5,855 nt of DNA from Peptococcaceae bacterium (GCA_003445475.1 DMDP01000185.1:1-5855); one strand, 5' to 3'; positions 1 to 5,565 are shown, counted from the first letter of the stretch. Translations and numbers: made by a program. Notes: generated by a model from the letters alone, not told the origin.

Positions 1-508
1 AGGCCAGGGCGCGGGCGATCTCCAGGCGCCGTTGCTCCCCGTACGCCAGGTTGGCGGCCGTTTCGTCCTTCTTGTGGGCCAGGTCGACCAGCGCCAGGGC
101 CGCCATAGCCGCCTCGCCGATCTCCCTTTCTTCCGCCTTAACCCGCGGGCCGCGGACCAGGGCGCCTATGATCCCGCCCTTTCCCCGGCAGTGGCGCCCG
201 ACCTTGACGTTGTCCAGGACCGATAGGTTCTTGAACAGCCGGATGTTCTGGAACGTCCGGGCGATGCCAAGGCGCGCCACCACGTACGGTTTCAGGTTGG
301 TGATGTCCTGGCCGTTAAAGAAAATCCTGCCGCTTGTGGGACGGTAAATGCCCGTCACCGCGTTGAACACGGTGCTTTTGCCTGCCCCGTTCGGCCCGAT
401 CAACGCCCTGATCTTGCCCCGTTGCACTTTCAGGTCGAGCCGGTCCACGGCCACAAGGCCGCCGAAGCGGATGGTGACGTCTTGCAGTTCCAGGAGCGGT
501 GGTGCCAT
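1..508 (-). CDS. livG: Branched-chain amino acid ABC transporter ATPase LivG, C-terminus cut off by the window edge
   Basis: This is the nucleotide-binding subunit of the LivKHMGF importer. It sits on the cytoplasmic face of the membrane, pairs with LivF and hydrolyses ATP to drive uptake through LivH/LivM. I translated it from ATG at 508-506; 169 codons are visible of the roughly 250-260 usual for the family. Seen: Walker A GPNGAGKST at residues 38-46, the Q-loop in RTFQNIRLF with Gln87, and the family's ABC signature variant LAYGEQ at 154-159 followed by RRLEIARALA. Walker B, D-loop and the switch His lie beyond base 1. The long insertion between Q-loop and signature (about residues 104-150) is typical of LivG rather than LivF. 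A perfect GGAGG (520-516) lies 7 nt before the ATG and fixes the start. The gene begins 23 nt after the livM stop, so it belongs to the same operon. No frameshift or missing motif is seen in the visible part. Confidence 0.95.
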   Translation of the reverse strand, partial: MAPPLLELQDVTIRFGGLVAVDRLDLKVQRGKIRALIGPNGAGKSTVFNAVTGIYRPTSGRIFFNGQDITNLKPYVVARLGIARTFQNIRLFKNLSVLDNVKVGRHCRGKGGIIGALVRGPRVKAEEREIGEAAMAALALVDLAHKKDETAANLAYGEQRRLEIARALA

Positions 509-531
509 TCTCTTGCCTCCGCCAAAAAAGT

Positions 532-1425
532 CTACGCCGCCGGCACCCGGGGGCGGCCGCCGCGCACGATGCGCCGCCACACCTGCGCCAGGTTCAGGCC
601 CCCGAGCAGGCCCTGGGGCCGGAAGATCATCACCAGCACCATCAACACGCCGTAAAGCATCATGCGGTAGACCGCCCCAAAGCGGAGAATTTCCGGTGCC
701 AGTCCCAGGACCGTCGTGCCCAAGATTACCCCCGGCAGGCTGCCCAGCCCGCCCAGCACCACGAATGTAAGAATTTCGAAGGACCTGGCAAAACCGAAGT
801 CCACCGGGTTCAGGTACTGCAGGAAGTGCGCGTAAAGGCCGCCGGCAACGCCGGCAATGAAGGAACCGATGGCAAAGGCGGACACCTTGTACCAGAGGCT
901 GTTGACGCCCATGCACTCCGCCGCGATCTCGTCCTCTCTCACGGCGGCCAGCGCCCGGCCGTAGCGCGACTTCTGCAGCCTGTACACCGCCCAGATGGTC
1001 AGGACAACCGCCAGGTAGACAATCACGATATCGGTCTTGCGCGGGATGCCCGCCAAGCCGCGGGCGCCCCCGGTGATTTCGAGATTGGTGAAGATCACCC
1101 GGACGATTTCGCCGAACCCCAGGGTGGCGATGCCCAGGTAGTCCCCGGTGAGCCGGAGGCTCGGGAACCCGACCAACACGCCGGCCAGCGCCGCCATCAC
1201 GCCGGCGGCCAGCAGCGCCAGCAAGTAGGGTACGCCCAGTTGCATGGTGCATATGGCCGCCGTGTATGCACCTATGCCGAGAAAGGCGGCGTGACCGAAG
1301 GACAGCTGGCCGGTTACCCCCGTTATCAGGTGAAGACCGATGGCCGCGACGATGTATATGCCCAGCAGGGTCAGCACCTGGATGTAGTACGGGTTGATAA
1401 AATGCCTCAGGGCTTCTTCGAGCAA
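532..1425 (-). CDS. livM: Branched-chain amino acid ABC transporter permease LivM
   Basis: This 297-residue polytopic membrane protein is one of the two channel-forming permeases of the Liv importer (BPD_transp_2 family). Seen: the LivM-type N-terminal core with TGQLSFGHAAFLGIGAY at about 38-54, the segment SLRLTGDYLGIATLGFGEI at 89-107, and the cytoplasmic coupling (EAA-like) loop around SRYGRALAAVREDEIAAECMG at 153-173, which docks on the ATPases. The C-terminal part has a glycine-rich helix near GGLGSLPG and the usual FRPQGLLGG ending, followed by a short basic tail. About eight to nine hydrophobic helices can be counted. The start is TTG at 1425-1423; no ATG or GTG lies in frame near it, and the reading frame agrees with the family from residue 12 on. 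Only 4 nt separate it from the livH stop, and the likely ribosome binding bases (AAGGTG) are inside the last livH codons, so translation is probably coupled. Length is normal for a short LivM without the extra N-terminal domain of E. coli LivM. Confidence 0.95.
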   Translation of the reverse strand: MLEEALRHFINPYYIQVLTLLGIYIVAAIGLHLITGVTGQLSFGHAAFLGIGAYTAAICTMQLGVPYLLALLAAGVMAALAGVLVGFPSLRLTGDYLGIATLGFGEIVRVIFTNLEITGGARGLAGIPRKTDIVIVYLAVVLTIWAVYRLQKSRYGRALAAVREDEIAAECMGVNSLWYKVSAFAIGSFIAGVAGGLYAHFLQYLNPVDFGFARSFEILTFVVLGGLGSLPGVILGTTVLGLAPEILRFGAVYRMMLYGVLMVLVMIFRPQGLLGGLNLAQVWRRIVRGGRPRVPAA

Positions 1426-1429
1426 CCGC

Positions 1430-2314
1430 CTACACCTTCTTCTGGATAGGCTGGCCGAGCAGACCCGTCGGCCTAACCAGCAGCACGAGAATCAAGAGAC
1501 CAAAAGCAATGGCGTCCTTGTAGGTGTCGAACCCGGCGGCGACACCAAAGACCTCCGCCACCCCGAGGAAAATGCCGCCCAGCATCGCGCCCGGGATGCT
1601 GCCGATGCCGCCCACCACCGCCGCGCAAAAGGCTTTAAGCCCCGCCATTACCCCCATCAAGGGGAACACGGAGTTGAAGTAAATCCCCACCAGCACCCCG
1701 CCGGCGCCCGCCAGAGCTGCGCCTAGGCCAAAGGTGAAGGAAATAACGCGGTTGACGTTAATGCCCATGAGGCTCGCCGTGTCGTAATCCTCGGATGTGG
1801 CCCGCATCGCCTTGCCGATCCGGGTACGCTTGACGATCAGCTGCAGGCCCAGCATCAGCACGCTCGCCGTAACCAGAATGATGATCTGCACCAGCGAAAT
1901 CCTCACGGGCCCGATGTAGTACAGGGTGTTGGCGACCACCGGCGGGAAGCCGACGGGCTGGGGGCCCTTGATAATCAGCATCAGCGTCTGCAGAAAAATG
2001 GAGACGCCGATGGCGGAAATGATGGGGGCAAGGCGCGGCGCGCGGCGGAGGGGTCGGTAAGCGACGCGCTCGATGGAAACGGCCAGCGGGATGCACACCA
2101 CCATGGCCGCCAGGAGGGCGACGAAAATATTGGCCTTAAATACCAGCACCGCCGTCAAACCGACAAAAGCCCCGATCATGTAAACCTCGCCGTGGGCGAA
2201 GTTAATTAACTGGATAATGCCGTAAACCATGGTGTACCCCAGAGCGATCAGGGCATAGGTGGAGCCGAGCGTAACGCCGTTGATTACCTGTTGCAGCATC
2301 ATCTGCCAGGTCAT
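1430..2314 (-). CDS. livH: Branched-chain amino acid ABC transporter permease LivH
   Basis: This 294-residue integral membrane protein pairs with LivM to form the translocation path. Seen: the N-terminal family hallmark running from NGVTLGSTYALIALGYT (12-28) into YGIIQLINFAHGEVYMIGAF (31-50), the SAIGVSIFLQ helix in the middle, and the cytoplasmic coupling loop RTRIGKAMRATSEDYDTASL followed by MGINVNRV (roughly 165-190). The C-terminal half contains GLKAFCAAVVGGIGSIPGAMLGG and ends with RPTGLLGQPIQKKV. About eight hydrophobic helices are present and the length matches the family. The start is ATG at 2314-2312, set by a GGAGG at 2325-2321 with 6 nt spacing. It follows livK after a 66-nt gap that holds a strong hairpin, and precedes livM by 4 nt. 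LivH versus LivM is assigned from the INFAHGE motif (LivH) against the LSFGHAAF motif (LivM) and from the conserved gene order. Confidence 0.95.
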   Translation of the reverse strand: MTWQMMLQQVINGVTLGSTYALIALGYTMVYGIIQLINFAHGEVYMIGAFVGLTAVLVFKANIFVALLAAMVVCIPLAVSIERVAYRPLRRAPRLAPIISAIGVSIFLQTLMLIIKGPQPVGFPPVVANTLYYIGPVRISLVQIIILVTASVLMLGLQLIVKRTRIGKAMRATSEDYDTASLMGINVNRVISFTFGLGAALAGAGGVLVGIYFNSVFPLMGVMAGLKAFCAAVVGGIGSIPGAMLGGIFLGVAEVFGVAAGFDTYKDAIAFGLLILVLLVRPTGLLGQPIQKKV

Positions 2315-2337
2315 TGCCTGCCTCCGGATTACATGCC

Positions 2338-2367
2338 GGCGGCCACCGCCGTTTCGCGGTGGCCGCC
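2338..2367 (-). promoter_or_regulatory. Perfect 12-bp intercistronic hairpin between livK and livH
   Basis: The arms 2338-2349 and 2356-2367 are exact reverse complements (12 bp, almost all G-C) around a 6-nt loop. In the mRNA the stem begins 13 nt after the livK stop and ends 12 nt before the livH Shine-Dalgarno. No U-run follows it on either strand, so it is not a standard intrinsic terminator. Known for binding-protein operons: such intercistronic stems protect the upstream message from 3' decay or cause partial termination, so the binding protein is made in excess. That this one does so is an inference. Confidence 0.8.
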
Positions 2368-2380
2368 CTCTAAGTCATGG

Positions 2381-3547
2381 TTACTTAACGTCAAGGACCG
2401 CCTTCACCGCGAACTGCTGGTTCTTGACCTCCAGGAGGTATACCGGGCTCTTGATCGGCTCGCGATCGGGGCCAAACGTGATTGTGCCGGTCACGCCCTG
2501 CCAGTCTTTGGTCTCCCTGAGCGCCTCCTTAAACTTGGCCGGGTCGGCGCTCTCGGCCTTCTTAATGGCGTCGGCGATAAGCATCACCGCGTCGTATCCC
2601 TGCGCGGAGAACATGTCGGGCAGCTTGCCGCCGTTCTTCTCCTGGTACTTCTTGATGAACTCCAGCGTCTTGCCCGTGGCGCGCTCCGGGTCGGCGGCAA
2701 AACCGGTGAAGACCATGCTGCCCTCGGTCGCCTCGCCGCCCATTTCCCACAGCACCGGCGAGAGCAGACCGTCGCCGCCCACCAGCACCTGCTTCAGCCC
2801 CTGGCTGCGCACTTCCTTCATGAACAGGCCGCCTTCGGTGTAGTAGCCCGTGAACACAATGCCGTCAAATTCTTTCTGGCTGATGGCCGTCACCTGCGCG
2901 CTGAAGTTCTGGTCGCCGTCCTGGATGCTCTGCTCGGCCACGATTTCGATGCCGTTGTCCGCCAGGGCCTTCTTGAAGAGCGCCGTCTGGCTCACGCTGT
3001 AATCGTTGTTCTTGGACGTAATCACGACGACTTTTTTCCATCCCAGCTCTTCGGCCAGGTATTTCGTTACCACGGGCACGGCAACCCGGTCGAGCAGGGT
3101 GTCGCGGTAGATGTAGTCGCCGAACTCCACCACGCCTTCGCCCACGGCGCCGGCCGAAAGGAGCACGACGCCTGCGCCCTGGGCGATGGGCGCCGCCAGC
3201 TTGGTGATGCCGGTCGTCGGGTCGCCGATGATCGCCACCGCGCCCTGCGTGATGAGCTTCTGGGTCACGCTTGCTGCTTCGGAATGCTTGCTCCCGTGGT
3301 CTTCCACGATGATTTCGACCTGCTTGCCCAGCAGGCCGCCGGCGGCGTTGATGTCTTCCACCGCCATTTGCATGCCTTTCAGGGTTTCAATGCCGTAGCT
3401 GGCGTGGCCTCCGGTCTGGGCGCCGAGAAAACCTATTTTGATGGTTTCTGCCGCGCTTTGCGTCTGGCCGCCGCCGCAGCCGCCAAGGATCGCCGCCACC
3501 AACAGCAAAACGAGGACAAGCGTAAACAGCCGGTGTTTGTGCAGCAC
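2381..3547 (-). CDS. livK: Branched-chain amino acid-type ABC transporter substrate-binding lipoprotein (LivK/LivJ family)
   Basis: This 388-residue extracytoplasmic solute-binding protein captures the substrate and delivers it to LivHM. Seen: a lipoprotein signal with a short basic N-terminus (HKHR), a hydrophobic core (about 7-21) and lipobox LGGC, so Cys24 should be lipidated and anchor the mature protein to the membrane. A short Gly/Gln/Ser linker leads to a Peripla_BP_6 fold: IKIGFLGAQTG (36-46), the helix MQMAVEDINAAGGLLGK (59-75), EDHGSK (82-87), the AIIGDPTTGIT loop (105-115), NDYSVSQ (181-187), FTGYYTEGG (232-240) and GGDGL (257-261). Compared with E. coli LivJ as I recall it, the ligand-site Tyr is kept and the site Glu is Asp here, but the SPAAT loop reads SAGAV (131-135). 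The ligand may therefore differ from Leu/Ile/Val. The start is GTG, chosen because GGGAGG lies 7 nt upstream. It heads the livKHMG order; length is normal. It could also serve a related amino acid or amide. Confidence 0.93.
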   Translation of the reverse strand: MLHKHRLFTLVLVLLLVAAILGGCGGGQTQSAAETIKIGFLGAQTGGHASYGIETLKGMQMAVEDINAAGGLLGKQVEIIVEDHGSKHSEAASVTQKLITQGAVAIIGDPTTGITKLAAPIAQGAGVVLLSAGAVGEGVVEFGDYIYRDTLLDRVAVPVVTKYLAEELGWKKVVVITSKNNDYSVSQTALFKKALADNGIEIVAEQSIQDGDQNFSAQVTAISQKEFDGIVFTGYYTEGGLFMKEVRSQGLKQVLVGGDGLLSPVLWEMGGEATEGSMVFTGFAADPERATGKTLEFIKKYQEKNGGKLPDMFSAQGYDAVMLIADAIKKAESADPAKFKEALRETKDWQGVTGTITFGPDREPIKSPVYLLEVKNQQFAVKAVLDVK

Positions 3548-3554
3548 TGTTTAA

Positions 3555-3560
3555 CCTCCC
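3555..3560 (-). promoter_or_regulatory. Ribosome binding site that sets the GTG start of livK
   Basis: GGGAGG on the minus strand, 7 nt before the GTG at 3547-3545. It is the only strong Shine-Dalgarno near the start of the lipoprotein signal, and so supports the non-ATG start. Confidence 0.8.
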
Positions 3561-3596
3561 GTAGCCATATTGGTCAATCGGTTCGTTAGCGTGTCT

Positions 3597-3622
3597 CCCC
3601 CTGTTCCCACCTCCGCCCCCCC
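3597..3622 (-). other. G-quadruplex-prone tract in the livK leader
   Basis: On the minus (mRNA-like) strand there is a run of seven Gs, then CGGAGGT, GGG, AACA and five Gs. Splitting the seven-G run into two GGG tracts gives four tracts with loops of 1, 7 and 4 nt, which meets the common G3+N1-7 pattern. It lies about 50-75 nt before the livK start, so it could form in the RNA leader or in the non-template DNA strand. Folding is not shown by sequence alone. Confidence 0.5.
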
Positions 3623-3634
3623 AAATGGCCATTT
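3623..3634. repeat. 12-bp perfect palindrome AAATGGCCATTT upstream of livK
   Basis: AAATGGCCATTT is an exact self-complement and directly abuts the G-rich tract. It lies 76-87 nt upstream of the livK start, in a position suitable for an operator. No known regulator site is recognised in it, and it may be chance. Confidence 0.35.
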
Positions 3635-3771
3635 CCCGGTTGCCAGCACCTAAAGAATGGCAGATATAGCTCTTTTTCTACAGATTAAGCGGTGCTTCCT
3701 GCTTCTCCAGAGATTTTTCATTGCCTTGCCGCTCCCCTGCAACCACCCGCCGGCAAAGTGCGTAGCGCGGC

Positions 3772-4698
3772 TCACCCGTGCCGGCGCGCCGACAGCAAGA
3801 AAAGGTATAGTCCGGTCAGAATCAGGCTGCCCCCGGCAAGTTGGAGCACGGTGGGCATTTCGTGGAAGATCAGGCAGGCCAGGACCGACGCGCCCACGGG
3901 CTCACCGAGAACGCTAACCGAGACCACGGCGGCTTTCACGTACCGCAGCGCCCAGTTGAAAACGTTGTGCCCCATAATCGTCGGCACCACCGCCAGGGCC
4001 AGAAACCAAACCCAGTCGGTCGCGGGATAGGGGTACAGGCGCTGTCCCCCGGCGAGGTTAAAGACAAGGAGGCAAACGGAAGCCACGCCGTAAACGAGGA
4101 AGGTATAGGTGGTAACGGACAAGTGGTTGCGCAGATTGCGGCCGATCAGCACGTAACCGGCCACGAAGGCCGCGCCGGAAAAGGCCAGGATGTCCCCCCA
4201 GAGGGCGAGCCCGCCGATGCGGAAGTCGCTGATGCCGATGAGAGCGCTCCCCGCCAGGGCCAGGGCCGCCCCGAAAAGGGCGCTCCGGCCGATTCTCTCC
4301 TGCAGGAAGAGGTAGCCGCCCGCGACCACGAAAAGGGGCTGCATGGTGACCAGAACCGTTGAACTGGCAACCGACGTGTACGAAAGCGAGGTGATCCACA
4401 CGGCGAAGTGCAGCGCCAGAAAGACCCCGGAACAGGCCGCCAGCAGCAGGTCGCGCGCCGTCATCCTGCCGAGTTCGGCGCGCGCGCCGTTTTGCAGCGC
4501 CAGGGGCGTAAGGATGAGAGAGGTGAAGAACAGGCGGTAAAAGGCGATGACCAGCGGCGGCGCGGAGGAAAGCCGTATAAAAATGGAGGCGAAGGAGACG
4601 GCAATCACACCGAGCACGACGGCCAGGTATGGGCTTACCAGCGGGCGCTCCATCGGCGGAGAAACTGCGGGTGTCCTTTTCGTAGTCTCTGTTGCCAT
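3772..4698 (-). CDS. EamA/DMT-superfamily permease, probable metabolite exporter
   Basis: This 308-residue membrane protein has the duplicated EamA architecture. Repeat one covers about residues 22-155 and includes PPLVIAFYRLFFTSLIL, the segment HFAVWITSLSYTSVASSTV, and MQPLFVVAGGYLFLQERI. Repeat two covers about 168-303 and includes GHNVFNWALRYVKAAVV then SVLGEPVGASVLACLIFHE. About ten helices are present, and each half keeps the family's Q/E-P motif and the ending Glu-Arg/His-Glu. Members of this family are mostly exporters of amino acids and related metabolites (YdcZ/RhaT/EamA relatives); the substrate cannot be read from the sequence. The start ATG at 4698-4696 has no Shine-Dalgarno, but a good promoter ends 11 nt before it, which fits a near-leaderless mRNA. 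An alternative ATG at residue 16 also lacks a ribosome binding site. The first 20 residues are hydrophilic and precede the first helix. It follows the hydrolase gene by 73 nt and precedes livK by 224 nt; the neighbourhood suggests amino-acid or amide traffic. Confidence 0.88.
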   Translation of the reverse strand: MATETTKRTPAVSPPMERPLVSPYLAVVLGVIAVSFASIFIRLSSAPPLVIAFYRLFFTSLILTPLALQNGARAELGRMTARDLLLAACSGVFLALHFAVWITSLSYTSVASSTVLVTMQPLFVVAGGYLFLQERIGRSALFGAALALAGSALIGISDFRIGGLALWGDILAFSGAAFVAGYVLIGRNLRNHLSVTTYTFLVYGVASVCLLVFNLAGGQRLYPYPATDWVWFLALAVVPTIMGHNVFNWALRYVKAAVVSVSVLGEPVGASVLACLIFHEMPTVLQLAGGSLILTGLYLFLLSARRHG

Positions 4699-4709
4699 TC
4701 TACCGTTTA

Positions 4710-4738
4710 ATTATACGATAGTTCCGCCCAGAGGTCAC
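4710..4738 (-). promoter_or_regulatory. Sigma-70/SigA-type promoter of the EamA permease gene
   Basis: The minus strand carries a perfect TATAAT (4715-4710) and, exactly 17 nt upstream, GTGACC (4738-4733), which matches TTGACA at four of six positions. Only 11 nt lie between the -10 box and the ATG, so a normal start site would leave a 5' leader of about 2-5 nt. This agrees with the absence of a Shine-Dalgarno. Confidence 0.65.
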
Positions 4739-4750
4739 CGATTTCGTGAC
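4734..4750. repeat. Inverted repeat GTCAC-N7-GTGAC overlapping the -35 box of the EamA promoter
   Basis: The arms 4734-4738 and 4746-4750 are exact reverse complements separated by 7 nt, and the left arm covers most of the proposed -35 hexamer. The position would suit a repressor site. Five-bp arms are short, so chance is a real possibility. Confidence 0.3.
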
Positions 4751-4771
4751 GACCCCTTCCGGGCGCGCCGG

Positions 4772-5506
4772 TTATGCCGCGCCGAATTTCTCCAGGGAAA
4801 GCGTCAACAGGGTCTCTTCGCTCTCTCCGGCTCTCGCCACCACGCAGCCGTCGGGATCCACGATCAGGCTGTTACCCAGGCTTACCATGCCCAGGTGGCT
4901 GCCCACCGTGTTGGCCAGCAGCACGTACATCTTGTTTTCGACGGCCCGGGCGATGGGGAGGGCGCGGTTCTTGTCCAGTTTCCAGCGGGCCTCTTTCGGG
5001 GCGTAAAAGTGGGCGGAAAGGATGAAGAGGATTTCCGCACCTTCCTCCCGGAGTCGCCGCGCCAGCAGGGGGTCGTTCTGGTCGCGGCAGATGATCAGCC
5101 CAATCCGGCGTTCTCCGAGGGAGAAATGCAAAGCCTCTGTTCCGCGGCGGAAGTACTTTTCCTCCTGCTCCGTCAGGTGAATTTTGTCGTAATGAAACCG
5201 CCGGCCGTCGGGCAGCAGCACCGTAGCCCGGTTAAAGAGCGCGCCGTCCTCCCACCAGCCGTGGCCAACGACGGTGCCCAACCCGAGCCGCCGGCCGGCC
5301 GCAGCCAGTTCGGCCAGCGCCGCCTCCACCCGGTCGTTAAGGTCGCCGGCCGCCAGGACGGCCGGCGCGTAACCGGTCAGGTTCATCTCGGGGAAGCACA
5401 GCAGGTCCACGCCGCGGCGGGCCGCCTGCTCCAGAAAAGCAATCGTCCGGCGTGTGTTTTCCTCCAGGCTTTCACCGACGGCCAACTGGGCCACCGCCAG
5501 GCGCAA
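4772..5506 (-). CDS. Carbon-nitrogen hydrolase (nitrilase superfamily amidase), substrate unknown
   Basis: This 244-residue cytoplasmic enzyme belongs to the CN-hydrolase fold and should cleave a non-peptide C-N bond, most likely an amide or N-carbamoyl group. The catalytic triad is intact: Glu40 in FPEMNLTGY (38-46), Lys108 in YDKIHLTEQEEKYF (106-119) and nucleophile Cys140 in GLIICRDQNDP (136-146). Glu113 and Glu115-116 supply the second structural glutamate region. Further family marks are LFNRATVLLPDGR (90-102), a RALPIARAVENKMYVLLAN-like helix-strand in the C-terminal third, and SLIVDPDG. The usual Phe-Pro-Glu shortly after the Cys is replaced by NDP, and the protein is shorter than the common 260-290 residues, so it is not safely assignable to N-carbamoylputrescine amidase, omega-amidase or any other named branch. 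The start is TTG at 5506-5504; a stop lies seven codons upstream in frame and a G6 run 6 nt before TTG can serve as a weak ribosome binding site. It precedes the EamA gene by 73 nt on the same strand. Confidence 0.9.
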   Translation of the reverse strand: MRLAVAQLAVGESLEENTRRTIAFLEQAARRGVDLLCFPEMNLTGYAPAVLAAGDLNDRVEAALAELAAAGRRLGLGTVVGHGWWEDGALFNRATVLLPDGRRFHYDKIHLTEQEEKYFRRGTEALHFSLGERRIGLIICRDQNDPLLARRLREEGAEILFILSAHFYAPKEARWKLDKNRALPIARAVENKMYVLLANTVGSHLGMVSLGNSLIVDPDGCVVARAGESEETLLTLSLEKFGAA

Positions 5507-5536
5507 GTCTATCCCCCCGCAAACCTAGTTGCTACC

Positions 5537-5565
5537 ATTAGCATTATTCGCCACATAAGCTTCAA
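5537..5565 (-). promoter_or_regulatory. Candidate promoter of the CN-hydrolase gene
   Basis: TTGAAG (5565-5560) and GCTAAT (5542-5537) are separated by 17 nt; each matches its consensus hexamer at four of six positions, but the -10 lacks the important second A. It would start transcription about 25 nt before the TTG start, in the one A/T-rich part of the gap. This is a weak call. Confidence 0.3.

Larger units (their letters stand above)
3548..3771 (-). other. livK upstream region (224 nt, no gene)
   Basis: This gap separates the EamA-type gene from livK and holds no credible coding sequence. From the EamA end it contains a weak 8-bp stem (3724-3731 with 3751-3758, 19-nt loop, no U-run), then an A/T-richer patch (about 3655-3720) that stands out against the GC-rich surroundings. 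Next come the palindrome at 3623-3634, the G-rich tract at 3597-3622, a small ATTG/CAAT inverted repeat at 3569-3578, and the livK ribosome binding site. The AT-rich patch is where I would expect the liv promoter, but no pair of -35/-10 hexamers with proper spacing is convincing. No T-box or other known riboswitch core was recognised. Confidence 0.6.

Noticed and set aside
499..1449. 316-codon plus-strand open frame opposite livM
   Set aside because: Low-complexity Gln/Asp/Ala/His content and full overlap with a clear LivM permease mark it as a shadow.
3548..3581. TTGACC followed 17 nt later by TTAAAC as a livK promoter
   Set aside because: The -10 box would overlap the sequence between the ribosome binding site and the GTG start, which would remove the Shine-Dalgarno from the mRNA.
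2291..3589. 432-codon plus-strand open frame opposite livK
   Set aside because: It mirrors livK over its whole length, has a His/Ala/Arg/Leu-rich composition typical of an antisense shadow in GC-rich DNA, and has no family motif.
3724..3758. Possible terminator after the EamA gene
   Set aside because: The 8-bp stem includes one G-U pair, has a 19-nt loop and is followed by A-rich rather than U-rich sequence, so it does not fit an intrinsic terminator.
3548..3771. T-box or amino-acid riboswitch in front of livK
   Set aside because: No AGGGTGG-type T-box core, specifier loop or terminator/antiterminator pair could be found.
3841..4362. 173-codon plus-strand open frame opposite the EamA gene
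   Set aside because: Hydrophilic Gly/His/Glu-rich shadow of membrane-protein codons; no ribosome binding site or family signal.
3783..4769. Two GGCGCGCC octamers (3783-3790 and 4762-4769) near the two ends of the EamA gene, as possible cassette borders
   Set aside because: One lies inside the coding sequence, the flanks differ, and such G/C octamers are expected by chance in this composition; no repeats or integrase support transfer.
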